Positions 1 through 11,654 of a stretch of 64,000 bases of DNA are shown piece by piece. The notes under the pieces were generated by a model. It made no database searches. It worked only from the letters and a program-made list of their open reading frames with translations, and was not told where the DNA came from. The translations under genes were made by a program, and so were the position numbers. The number at the start of each line of letters is the position of its first letter. Within the stretch, counting starts at the first letter, position 1. This DNA comes from Cavia porcellus (Eukaryota > Chordata > Mammalia > Rodentia > Caviidae): positions 434,001-498,000 of the forward strand of contig NW_026947637.1 in NCBI RefSeq assembly GCF_034190915.1, written 5' to 3'.

Positions 1-570
1 ATGGTCTGAATTAGGATAGGCAGTGAGTGGCAATGTAGGATGGAGAAAAGCACCGCGGGGTGGTCAGCATGGGGAGGTCAGGGAACATGCAGTGGCAATG
101 TAGGATAGGTTTCTGAAAAACATCGCTGCGTGGTGCGCATTGTATGGCTGTGTGTTACATTACATTCACTAGTAGGAGTGAGAAAAACATCACGGGGTGG
201 TATGAATCGGAGGGTCTGAATTAGGATAGGTATTGAGTTGCAATGTAGGATGGAGAAAAGCACCGCGGGGATGTCAGCATGGGGAGGTCAGGGAACATGT
301 AGTGGCAATGTAGGATAGGTTTCTGAAAAACATCGCGGGGTGGTGCTCATTGTATGGGTGTGTGTTACATTACATTCACTAGTAGGAGTGAGAAAAACAT
401 CACGGGGTGGTGCGCATTGTATGGGTGTGTGTTACATTACATTCACTAGTAGGAGTGAGAAAAACATCACGAGGTGGTGTGAATCGGAGGGTCTGAATTA
501 GGATCGGCTGTGAGTGGCAATGTAGGATGGAGAAAAGCACCGCGGGGTGGTCAGCATGGGGACGTCAGGG

Positions 571-1191
571 AACATGCAGTGGCACAGTCGGATAGGTTTC
601 TGAAAAACATCGCGGGGTGGTGCGCATTGTATGGGTGTGTGTTACATTACATTCACTAGTAGGTGTGAGAAAAACATCGCGGGGTTGTGCGCATTGTATG
701 GGTGTGTGTTACATTCCATTCACTAGTAGGAGTGAGAAAAACATCGCGGGGTGGTGCGCATGGTATGGGTGTGTGTTACATTACATTCACTAGTAGGAGT
801 GAGAAAAACATCACGGGGTGGTGTGAATCGGATGGTCTGAATTAGGATAGGCAGTGAGTGGCAATGTAGGATGGAGAAAAGCACCACGGGGTGGTCAGCA
901 TGGGGAGGTTAGGGAACATGCAGTTGCAATGTAGGATAGTTTTCTGAAAAACATCGCGGGGTGGTGCGCATTGTATAGGTGTTCGTTACATTACATTCAC
1001 TAGTAGGAGTGAGAAAAACATCACGGGGTGGTTCGCATTGTACCGGTGTGTGTTACATGACATTCACTAGTAGGAGTGAGAAAAACATCAAGGGGTGGTG
1101 TGAATCGGAGGGTCTGAATTAGGATTGGCAGTGAGTGGCAATGTAGGATAGAGAAAAGCACCACGGGGTGGTCAACATGGGGAGGTCAGGG
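571..1191 (+). repeat. 621-bp tandem duplication, copy 1
   Basis: A 344-bp unit (A x3) followed by a 277-bp unit (A x2), together 621 bp. The rare C variant GGCACAGTCGG at 581 recurs at 1202, and unusual A variants (TAGGTGTGAG, ATTCCATT, GTATAGGTGTTCG) recur in the same order at the same offset. Boundaries are approximate within a few tens of bases. Confidence 0.85.
602..802 (+). repeat. Run of three A subunits
   Basis: A copies start at 602, 669 and 736; B starts at 803. The second and third copies carry distinct variants (ATTCCATT and GCATGGTATG), so they are old enough to have diverged or were copied as a block. The same run recurs at 1223-1423. Confidence 0.9.
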
Positions 1192-1812
1192 AACATGCAG
1201 TGGCACAGTCGGATAGGTTTCTGAAAAACATCGCGGGGTGGTGCGCATTGTATGGGTGTGTGTTACATTACATTCACTAGTAGGTGTGAGAAAAACATCG
1301 CGGGGTTGTGCGCATTGTATGGGTGTGTGTTACATTCCATTCACTAGTAGGAGTGAGAAAAACATCGCGGGGTGGTGCGCATGGTATGGGTGTGTGTTAC
1401 ATTACATTCACTAGTAGGAGTGAGAAAAACATCACGGGGTGGTGTGAATCGGATGGTCTGAATTAGGATAGGCAGTGAGTGGCAATGTAGGATGGAGAAA
1501 AGCACCACGGGGTGGTCAGCATGGGGAGGTTAGGGAACATGCAGTTGCAATGTAGGATAGTTTTCTGAAAAACATCGCGGGGTGGTGCGCATTGTATAGG
1601 TGTTCGTTACATTACATTCACTAGTAGGAGTGAGAAAAACATCACGGGGTGGTTCGCATTGTATCGGTGTGTGTTACATGACATTCACTAGTAGGAGTGA
1701 GAAAAACATCACGGGGTGGTGTGAATCGGAGGGTCTGAATTAGGATTGGCAGTGAGTGGCAATGTAGGATAGAGAAAAGCACCACGGGGTGGTCAGCATG
1801 GGGAGATCAGGG
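1192..1812 (+). repeat. 621-bp tandem duplication, copy 2
   Basis: Second copy of the preceding 621-bp block, nearly identical to the first. The match is lost near 1815, where the following C subunit reads GGCAATGTAGG rather than GGCACAGTCGG. Confidence 0.85.
1223..1423 (+). repeat. Run of three A subunits (621-bp duplicate)
   Basis: Exact structural copy of the 602-802 run, displaced by 621 bp, with the same three A variants in the same order. Confidence 0.9.
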
Positions 1813-2459
1813 AACATGCAGTGGCAATGTAGGATAGGTTTCTGAAAAACATCGCGGGGTGGTGCGCATTGTATGGGTGTGTTTTACATTACATTCACTA
1901 GTAGGAGTGAGAAAAACATCACAGGGTGGGGCGCATTGTATGGGTGTGTGTTACATTACATTCACTAGTAGAAGTGAGAAAAACATCACGGGGTGGTGTG
2001 AATCGGAGGGTCTGAATTAGAATAGGCAGTGAGTGGCAATGTAGGATGGAGAAAAGCACCGCGGGGTGTTCAGCATGGGGAGGTCAGGGAACATGCAGTG
2101 GCAATGTAGGATAGGTTTCTGAAAAACATCGCGGGGTGGTGCGCATTGTGTGGGTGTGTGTTACATTGCATTCACTAGTAGGAGTGAGAAAGACATCACG
2201 GAGTGGTGTGAATCGGAGGGTCTGAATTAGGATAGGCATTGAGTGGCAATGTAGGATGGAGAAAAGCACCGCGGGGTGGTCAGCATGGGGACGTCAGGGA
2301 ACATGCAGTGGCAATGTAGGATAGTTTTCTGAAAAACATCACGGGGTTGTGCGCATTGTATGGGTGTGTGTTACATTACATTCACTAGTAGGAGTGAGAA
2401 AAACATCACGGGGTGGTGTGAATCGGAGGGTCTGAATTAGGATAGGCAGTGAGTGGCAA

Positions 2460-3372
2460 TGTAGGATGGAGAAAAGCACCGCGGGGTGGTCAGCATGGGG
2501 AGGTCAGGGAACATGCAGTGGCAATGTAGGATAGGTTTCTGAAAAACATCTCGGGGTTGTGCGCATTGTATGGGTGTGTGTTACATTACACTCACTAGTA
2601 GGAGTGAGAAAAACATCACGGGGTGGTGTAAATCGGAGGGTCTGAATTAGGATAGGCAGTGAGTGACAATGTAGGATCTAGAAAAGCACCGCGGGGTGGT
2701 CAGCATGGGGAGGTCAGGGAACATGCAGTGGCAATGTAGGATAGGTTTCCTAAAAACATCGCGGGGTGGTGCGCATTGTATGGGTGTGTGTTACATTACA
2801 TTCACTAGTAGGAGTGAGAAAAACATCACGAGGTGGTGTGAATCAGAGGGTCTGAATTAGGATAGGCAGTGAGTGGCAATGTAGGATGGAGAAATGCTCC
2901 GCGGGGTGGTCAGCATGGGGAAGTCAGGGAACATGCAGTGGCAATGTAGGATAGTTTTCAGAAAAACATCACGGGGTGGTGCGCATTGTATGGGTGTGTG
3001 TTACATTGCATTCACTAGTAGGAGTGAGAAAAACATCACGGGGTGGTGTGAATCAGAGGGTCTGAATTAGGATAGGCAGTGAGTGGCAATGTAGGATAGA
3101 GAAAAGCACCGCGGGGTGGTCAGCATGGGGAGGTCAGGGAACATGCAGTGGCAATGTAGGATAGGTTACTGAAAAACATCGCGGGGTGGTGCGCATTGTA
3201 TGTGTGTGTGTTACATTACTTTCACTAGTAGGAGTGAGAAAAACATCACGTGATGGTGTGAATCGGAGTGTCTGAATTAGGATAGGCAGTGAGATGCAAT
3301 GTAGGATGGAGAAAAGCACCGCGGGGTGGTCAGCATGGGGATGTCAGGGAACATGCAGTGGCAATGTAGGAT
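2460..3372 (+). repeat. Block repeated at +3969 bp, copy 1
   Basis: About 0.9 kb, mostly single-A units, matching 6429-7341. Shared rare variants include TTTCCTAAAAAC (C/A junction), GAGAAATGCTCCGCGG and GTATGTGTGTGTG. Boundaries were set where diagnostic variants stop agreeing. Confidence 0.8.
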
Positions 3373-3380
3373 AGGTTTCT

Positions 3381-3647
3381 GAAAAACATCTCGGGGTTGT
3401 GCGCATTGTATGGGTGTGTGGTACATTACATTCACTAGTAGGAGTGAGAAAAACATCACGGGGTGGTGTGCATTGTATGGGTGTGTGTTACATTACATTC
3501 ACAAGTAGGAGTGAGAAAACCTCACGTGGTGGTGCACATTGTATGGGTGTGTGTTACATTACATTCACTAGTAGGAGTGAGAAAAACATCACGGGGTGGT
3601 GCACATTGTATGGGTGTGTGTTACATTACATTCACTAGTAGGAGTGA
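3381..3647 (+). repeat. Run of four A subunits
   Basis: A copies start at 3381, 3448, 3515 and 3581, and B starts at 3648. The third copy is one base short (GAAAACCTCACG). This is one of the longest A runs in the window; it also yields short plus-strand open frames that are repeat artefacts. Confidence 0.9.
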
Positions 3648-3689
3648 GAAAAACATCACGGGGTGGTGTGAATCGGAGGGCCTGAATTA

Positions 3690-5430
3690 GGATAGGCAGT
3701 GAGTGGCAATGTAGGATCAAGAAAAGCACCGTGGGGTGGTCAGCATGGGGAGGTCAGGGAACATGCAGTGGCAATGTAGGATAGGTTTCTGAAAAACATC
3801 GCGGGGTGGTGCTCATTGTATGGGTGTGTGTTACATTACATTCACTAGTAGGAGTGAGAAAAATATCACGGGGTGGTGTGAATCGGAGCATCTGAATTAG
3901 GATACGCAGCGAGTGCAATGTAGGATGGAGAAAAGCACCACGGTGTAGTCAGCATGGGGAGGTCAGGGAACATGCAGTGGCAATATAGGATAGGTTTCTG
4001 AAAAACATCGCGGGGTGGTGCACATCGTATGGGTGTGTGTTACATTACATTCGCTAGTAGGAGTGAGAAAAACATCACGGGGTGGTGTGAATCGGATGGT
4101 CTGAATTAGGATAGGCAGTGAGTGGCAATGTAGAATGGAGAAAAGCACCGCGGGGTGGTCAGCATGGGGAGGTCAGGGAACATGCAGTGGCAATGTAGGA
4201 TAGGTTTCTGAAAAACATCGCTGCGTGGTGCGCATTGTTTGGCTGTGTGTTACATTACATTCACTAGTAGGAGTGAGAAAAACATCACGGGGTGGTGTGA
4301 ATCGGATGGTCTGAATTAGGATAGGCAGTGAGTGGCAATGTAGGATGGAGAAAAGCACCACGGGGTGGTCAGCATGGAGAGGTCAGGGAACATGCAGTTG
4401 CAATGTGGGATAGTTTTCTGAAAAACATCGTGGGGTGGTGCGCATTGTATAGGTGTTCGTTACATTACATTCACTAGTAGGAGTGAGAAAAACTTCACGG
4501 GGTGGTTCGCATTGTATCGGTGTGTGTTACATGACATTCACTAGTAGGAGTGAGAAAAACATCACGGGGGGGTGTGAATCGGAGGGTCTGAATTAGGATC
4601 GGCAGTGAGTGGCAATGTTGGATAGAGAAAAGCACCACGGGTTGGTCAACATGGGGAGATCAGGGAACATGCAGTGGCAATGTAGGATAGGTTTCTGAAA
4701 AACATCGCGGGGTGTTGCGCATTGTATGGGTGTGTTTTACATTACATTCACTAGTAGGAGTGAGAAAAACATCACGGGGTGGGGCGCATTGTATGGGTGT
4801 GTGTTACATTACATTCACTAGTAGAAGTGAGAAAAACATCACGGGGTGGTGTGAATCGGAGGGTCTGAATTAGAATAGGCAGTGAGTGGCAATGTAGGAT
4901 GGAGAAAAGCACCGCGGGGTGTTCAGCATGGGGAGGTCAGGGAACATGCAGTGGCAATGTAGGATAGTTTTCTGAAAAACATCACGGGGAGGTGCGCATT
5001 GTATGTGTGTGTGTTACATTGCATTCACTTGTAGGAGTGAGAAAAACATCACGGGGTGGTGTGAATCGGAGTGTCTGAATTAGGATAGGCAGTGAGTGGC
5101 AATGTAGGATAGAGAAAAGCACCGCGGGTTGGTCAGCATGGGGAGGTCAGGGAACATGCAGTGGCAATGTAGGATAGGTTACTGAAAAACATCGCGGGGT
5201 GGTGCGCATTGTATGGGTGTGTGTTACATTACTTTCACTAGTAGGAGTGAGAAAAACATCACGTGGTGGTGAGAATCGGAGTGTCTGAATTAGGATAGGC
5301 AGTGAGTGGCAATGTAGGATGGAGAAAAGCACCGCGGGGTGGTCAGCATGGGGAGGTCAGGGAACATGCAGTGGCAATGTAGGATAGGTTTCTGAAAAAC
5401 ATCGCGGGGTGGTGCGCATTGTATGGGTGT
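3690..5430 (+). repeat. Block repeated at +5021 bp, copy 1
   Basis: About 1.7 kb collinear with 8711-10451. Shared markers are the GCAGCGAGTGCAATG-type B subunit, CGTATGGGTG in A, GCTAGTAGG, ATCGCTGCGTGG and GTATAGGTGTTCG. Part of it (from about 3.86 kb) also recurs at about +1603 bp near 5.5-6.0 kb. Confidence 0.8.
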
Positions 5431-6428
5431 GTGTTACATTACATTCACTAGTAGGAGTGAGAAAAATATCACGGGGTGGTGTGAATCGGAGCATCTGAAT
5501 TAGGATATGCAGCGAGTGCAATGTAGGATGGAGAAAAGCACCACGGTGTGGTCAGCATGGGGAGGTCAGGGAACATGCAGTGGCAATATAGGATAGGTTT
5601 CTGAAAAACATCGCGGGGTGGTGCACATCGTATGGGTGTGTGTTACATTACATTCGCTAGTAGGAGTGAGAAAAACATCACGGGGTGGTGTGAATCGGAT
5701 GGTCTGAATTAGGATAAGCAGTGAGTGGCAATGTAGAATGGAGAGAAGCACCGCGGGGTGGTCAGCATGGGGAGGTCAGGGAACATGCAGTGGCAATGTA
5801 GGATAGGTTTCTGAAAAACATCGCTGCGTGGTGCGCATTGTATGGCTGTGTGTTACATTACATTCACTAGTAGGAGTGAGAAAAACATCACGGGGTGGTG
5901 TGAATCGGATGGTCTGAATTAGGATAGGCAGTGAGTGGCAATGTAGGATGGAGTAAAGCACCACGGGGTGGTCAGCATGGGGATGTCAGGGAACATGCAG
6001 TTGCAATGTAGGATAGTTTTCTGAAAAACATTGTGGGGTGGTGCGCATTGTATGGGTGTGTTTTACATTATATTCACTAGTAGGAGTGAGAAAAACATCA
6101 CGGGGTGGGGCGCATCGTATGGGTGTGTGTTACATTACATTCGCTAGTAGGAGTGAGAAAAACATCACGGGGTGGTGTGAATCGGATGGTCTGAATTAGG
6201 ATAAGCAGTGAGTGGCAATGTAGAATGGAGAGAAGCACCGCGGGGTGGTCAGCATGGGGAGGTCAGGGAACATGCAGTGGCAATGTAGGATAGGTTTCTG
6301 AAAAACATCGCGGGGTGGTGCGCATTGTATGGGTGTGTGTTAAATTACATTCACTAGTGGGAGTGAGAAAAACATCACGGGGTGGTGTGAATCGGAGGGT
6401 CTGAATTAGGATAGGTATTGAGTTGCAA

Positions 6429-7341
6429 TGTAGGATGGAGAAAAGCACCGCGGGGTGGTCAGCATGGGGAGGTCAGGGAACATGCAGTGGCAATGTAGGA
6501 TAGGTTTCTGAAAAACATCTCGGGGTTGTGCGCATTGTATGGGTGTGTGTTACATTACACTCACTAGTAGGAGTGAGAAAAACATCACGGGGTGGTGTAA
6601 ATCGGAGGGTCTGAATTAGGATAGGCAGTGAGTGACAATGTAGGATCTAGAAAAGCACCGCGGGGTGGTCAGCATGGGGAGGTCAGGGAACATGCAGTGG
6701 CAATGTAGGATAGGTTTCCTAAAAACATCGCGGGGTGGTGCGCATTGTATGGGTGTGTGTTACATTACATTCACTAGTAGGAGTGAGAAAAACATCACGC
6801 GGTGGTGTGAATCAGAGGGTCTGAATTAGGATAGGCAGTGAGTGGCAATGTAGGATGGAGAAATGCTCCGCGGGGTGGTCAGCATGGGGAAGTCAGGGAA
6901 CATGCAGTGGCAATGTAGGATAGTTTTCTGAAAAACATCACGGGGTGGTGCGCATTGTATGGGTGTGTGTTACATTGCATTCACTAGTAGGAGTGAGAAA
7001 AACATCACGGGGTGGTGTGAATCAGAGGGTCTGAATTAGGATAGGCAGTGAGTGGCAATGTAGGATAGAGAAAAGCACCGCGGGGTGGTCAGCATGGGGA
7101 GGTCAGGGAACATTCAGTGGCAATGTAGGATAGGTTACTGAAAAACATCGCGGGGTGGTGCGCATTGTATGTGTGTGTGTTACATTACTTTCACTAGTAG
7201 GAGTGAGAAAAACATCACGTGATGGTGTGAATCGGAGTGTCTGAATTAGGATAGGCAGTGAGATGCAATGTAGGATGGAGAAAAGCACCGCGGGGTGGTC
7301 AGCATGGGGAGGTCAGGGAACATGCAGTGGCAATGTAGGAT
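6429..7341 (+). repeat. Block repeated at +3969 bp, copy 2
   Basis: Collinear copy of 2460-3372 with the same rare variants in the same order and only a few substitutions. Confidence 0.8.
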
Positions 7342-8710
7342 AGTTTTCTGAAAAACATTGTGGGGTGGTGCGCATTGTATAGGTGTTCGTTACATTACAT
7401 TCACTAGTAGGAGTGAGAAAAACATCACGGGGTGGTTCGCATTGTATCGGTGTGTGTTACATGACATTCACTAGTAGGAGTGATAAAAACATCACGGGGG
7501 GGGTGTGAATCGGAGGGTCTGAATTAGGATCGGCAGTGAGTGGCAATGTAGGATAGAGAAAAGCACCACGGGGTGGTCAACATGGGGAGATCAGGGAACA
7601 TGCAGTGGCAATGTAGGATAGGTTTCTGAAAAACATCGCGGGGTGGTGCGCATTGTATGGGTGTGTTTTACATTACATTCACTAGTAGGAGTGAGAAAAA
7701 CATCACGGGGTGGGGCGCATCGTATGGGTGTGTGTTACATTACATTCGCTAGTAGGAGTGAGAAAAACATCACGGGGTGGTGTGAATTGGATGGTCTGAA
7801 TTAGGATAAGCAGTGAGTGGCAATGTAGAATGGAGAGAAGCACCGCGGGGTGGTCAGCATGGGGAGGTCAGGGAACATGCAGTGGCAATGTAGGATAGGT
7901 TTTTGAAAAACATCGCGGGGTGGTGCGCATTGTATGGGTGTGTGTTAAATTACATTCACTAGTGGGAGTGAGAAAAACATCACGGGGTGGTGTGAATCGG
8001 AGGGTCTGAATTAGGATAGGTATTGAGTTGCAATGTAGGATGGAGAAAAGCACCGCGGGGAGGTCAGCATGGGGAGGTCAGGGAACATGTAGTGGCAATG
8101 TAGGATAGGTTTCTGAAAAACATCGCGGGGTGGTGCGCATTGTATGGGTGTGTGTTACATTACATTCACTAGTAGGAGTGAGAAAAATATCACGGGGTGG
8201 TGTGAATCGGAGCATCTGAATTTAGGATAGGCAGTGAGTGGCAATGTATGATGGAGAAAAGTACCGCAGCGTGGTCAGCATTTGGAGGTCAGGGAACATG
8301 CAGTGGCAATGTAGGATAGGTTTCTGAAAAACATCGCGGGGTGGTGCGCATTGTATGGGTGTGTATTACATTACATTCACTAGTAGGAGTGAGAAAAACA
8401 TCGCCGGGTGGTGTGCATTGTTTGGGTTGTGTTTAATTACATTCACTATTAGGAGTGAGAAAAACATCACGGGGTGGTGTGAATCGGAGGGTCTGAATTA
8501 GGATAGGCAGTGAGTGGCAATGTAGGATGCAGAAAAGCACCGCGGGGTGGTCAGCATGGGGAGGTCAGGGAACATGCAGTGGCAATGTAGGATAGGTTTC
8601 TGAAAAACATCTCGGGGTTGTGCGCATTGTATGGGTGTGTGTTACATTACATTCACTAGTAGGAGTGAGAAAAACATCAAGGGGTGGTGTGAATCGGAGG
8701 GTCTGAATTA

Positions 8711-10451
8711 GGATAGGCAGTGAGTGGCAATGTAGGATCGAGAAAAGCACCGTGGAGTGGTCAGCATGGGGAGGTCAGGGAACATGCAGTGGCAATGTAG
8801 GATAGGTTTCTGAAAAACATCGCGGAGTGGTGCGCATTGTATGGGTGTGTGTTACATTACATTCACTAGTAGGAGTGAGAAAAATATCACGGGGTGGTGT
8901 GAATCGGAGTATCTGAATTAGGACACGCAGCGAGTGCTATGTAGGATGGAGAAAAGCACCACGGTGTGGTCAGCATGGGGAGGTCAGGGAACATGCAGTG
9001 GCAATATAGGATAGGTTTCTGAAAAACATCGCGGGGTGGTGCACATCGTATGGGTGTGTGTTACATTACATTTGCTAGTAGGAGTGAGAAAAACATCACG
9101 GGGTGGTGTGAATCGGATGGTCTGAATTAGGATAGGCAGTGAGTGGCAATGTAGAATGGAGAAAAGCACCGCGGGGTGGTCAGCATGGGGAGGTCAGGGA
9201 ACATGCAGTAGCAATGTAGGATAGGTTTCTGAAAAACATCGCTGCGTGGTGCGCATTGTATGGCTGTGTGTTACATTACATTCACTAGTAGGAGTGAGAA
9301 AAACATCACGGGGTGGTGTGAATCGGATGGTCTGAATTAGGATAGGCAGTGAGTGGCAATGTAGGATGGAGAAAAGCACCACGGGGTGGTCAGCATGGAG
9401 AGGTCAGGGAACATACAGTTGCAATGTAGGATAGTTTTCTGAAAAACATCGTGGGGTGGTGCGCATTGTATAGGTGTTCGTTACATTACATTCACTAGTA
9501 GGAGTGAGAAAAACATCACGGGGTGGTTCGCATTGTATCGGTGCGTGTTACATGACAATCACTAGTAGGAGTGAGAAAAATATCACGGGGGGGTGTGAAT
9601 CGGAGGGTCTGAATTAGGATCGGCAGTGAGTGGCAATGTAGGATAGAGAAAAGCACCACGGGGTGGTCAACATGGGGAGATCAGGGAACATGCAGTGGCA
9701 ATGTAGGATAGGTTTCTGAAAAACATCGCGGGGTGGTGCGCATTGTATGGGTGTGTTTTACATTACATTCACTAGTAGGAGTGAGAAAAATATCACGGGG
9801 TGGGGCGCATTGTATGGGTGTGTGTTACATTACATTCACTAGTAGAAGTGAGAAAAACATCACGGGGTGGATTGAATCGGAGGGTCTGAATTAGAATAGG
9901 CAGTGAGTGGCAATGTAGGATGGAGAAAAGCACCGCGGGGTGTTCAGCATGGGGAGGTCAGGGAACATGCAGTGGCAATGTAGGACAGTTTTCTGAAAAA
10001 CATCACGGGGTGGTGCGCATTGTATGGGTGTGTGTTACATTGCATTCACTAGTAGGAGTGAGAAAAACATCACGGGGTGGTGTGAATCGGAGTGTCTGAA
10101 TTAGGATAGGCAGTGAGTGGCAATGTAGGATTGAGAAAAGCACCGTGGGGTGGTCAGCATGGGAAGGTCAGGGAACGTGCAGTGGCAATGTAGGATAGGT
10201 TACTGAAAAACATCGCGGGGTGGTGCGCATTGTATGGGTGTGTGTTACATTACTTTCACTAGTAGGAGTGAGAAAAACATCACGTGGTGGTGTGAATCGG
10301 AGTGTCTGAATTAGGATAGGCAGTGAGTGGCAATGTAGGATGGAGAAAAGCACCGCGGGGTGGTCAGCATGGGGAGGTCAGGGAACATGCAGTGGCAATG
10401 TAGTATAGGTTTCTGAAAAACATCGCGGGGTGGTGCGCATTGTATGGCTGT
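8711..10451 (+). repeat. Block repeated at +5021 bp, copy 2
   Basis: Collinear copy of 3690-5430. The two copies differ at scattered single bases, visibly more than the 2921-bp HOR copies differ further right, so this duplication looks older. Confidence 0.8.
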
Positions 10452-10835
10452 GTGTTAAATTACATTCACTAGTAGGAGTGAGAAAAACATCACGGGGTGG
10501 TGTGAATCGGAGGGTCTGAATTAGGATAGGTATTGAGTTGCAATGTAGGATGGAGAAAAGCACCGCGGGGAGGTCAGCATGGGGAGGTCAGGGAACATGT
10601 AGTGGCAATGTAGGATAGGTTTCTGAAAAACATCGCGGGGTGGTGCGCATTGTATGGGTGTGTGTTACATTACATTCACTAGTAGGAGTGAGAAAAATAT
10701 CACGGGGTGGTGTGAATCGGAGCATCTGAATTTAGGATAGGCAGTGAGTGGCAATGTATGATGGAGAAAAGTACCGCAGCGTGGTCAGCATTTTGAAGTC
10801 AGGGAACATGCAGTGGCAATGTAGGATAGGTTTCT

Positions 10836-11034
10836 GAAAAACATCGCGGGGTGGTGCGCATTGTATGGGTGTGTGTTACATTACATTCACTAGTAGGAGT
10901 GAGAAAAACATCGCCGGGTGGTGTGCATTGTTTGGGTTGTGTTTCATTACATTCACTATTAGGAGTGAGAAAAACATCACGAGGTGGTGCGAATTGTATG
11001 GGTGTGTGTTACATTACATCACTAGTAGGAGTGA
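10836..11034 (+). repeat. Run of three A subunits with two 1-bp deletions
   Basis: A copies start at 10836, 10903 and 10969, with B at 11035. The second reads GTTTGGGTTGTGTTTCATTAC and the third lacks one base (ACATCACTAG). The same three-A arrangement recurs at the right edge of the window from 63836, where the third copy is cut by the window end. Confidence 0.88.
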
Positions 11035-11454
11035 GAAAATTATCACAGGGTGGTGTGAATCGGACGGTCTGAATTAGGATAGGCAGTGAGTGGCAATGTA
11101 GGATGGGGAAAAGCAACGCGGGGTGGTCAGCATGGGGAGGTCAGGGAACATGCAGTGGCAATGTAGGATAATTTTCTGAAAAACATCGCGGGGTGGTGCG
11201 CATTGTATGGGTGTGTGTTACATTACATTCACTAGTAGGAGTGAGAAAAACATCACGGAGTGGTGCGCATTGTATGGGTGTGTGTTACATTACATTCACT
11301 AGTAGGAGTGAGAAAAACATCACGAGGTGCTGTGAATCGGAGGGTCTGAATTAGGATCGGCTGTGAGTGGCAATGTAGGATGGAGAAAAGCACAGCGGGG
11401 TGGTCAGCATGGGGAGGTCAGGGAACATGCAGTGGCACGATCGGATAGGTTTCT

Positions 11455-11654
11455 GAAATACATCGCGGGGTGGTGCGCATTGTATGGGTGTGTGTTACAT
11501 TACATTCACTAGTAGGTTGAGAAAAACATCGCGGGGTTGTGCGCATTGTATGGGTATGTGTTACATTCCATTCACTAGTAGGAGTGAGAAAAACATCGCT
11601 GGGTGGTGCGCATTGTATGGGTGTGTGTTACATTACATTCACTAGTAGGAGTGA
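11455..11654 (+). repeat. Run of three A subunits
   Basis: A copies start at 11455, 11521 and 11588, with B at 11655. The first is one base short at its end (TAGGTTGAG). It is preceded by the CACGATCGG type of C subunit that accompanies many long A runs. Confidence 0.88.

Noticed and set aside
4500..4525. CENP-B box-like word TTCGCATTGTATCGG in some A variants (also near 7437, 9527, 29295, 33885, 38680)
   Set aside because: The mammalian box needs TTCG, four bases, A, two bases, then CGGG. Here the gap between TTCG and CGG is 8 rather than 7 and the fixed A is missing, so it does not fit.
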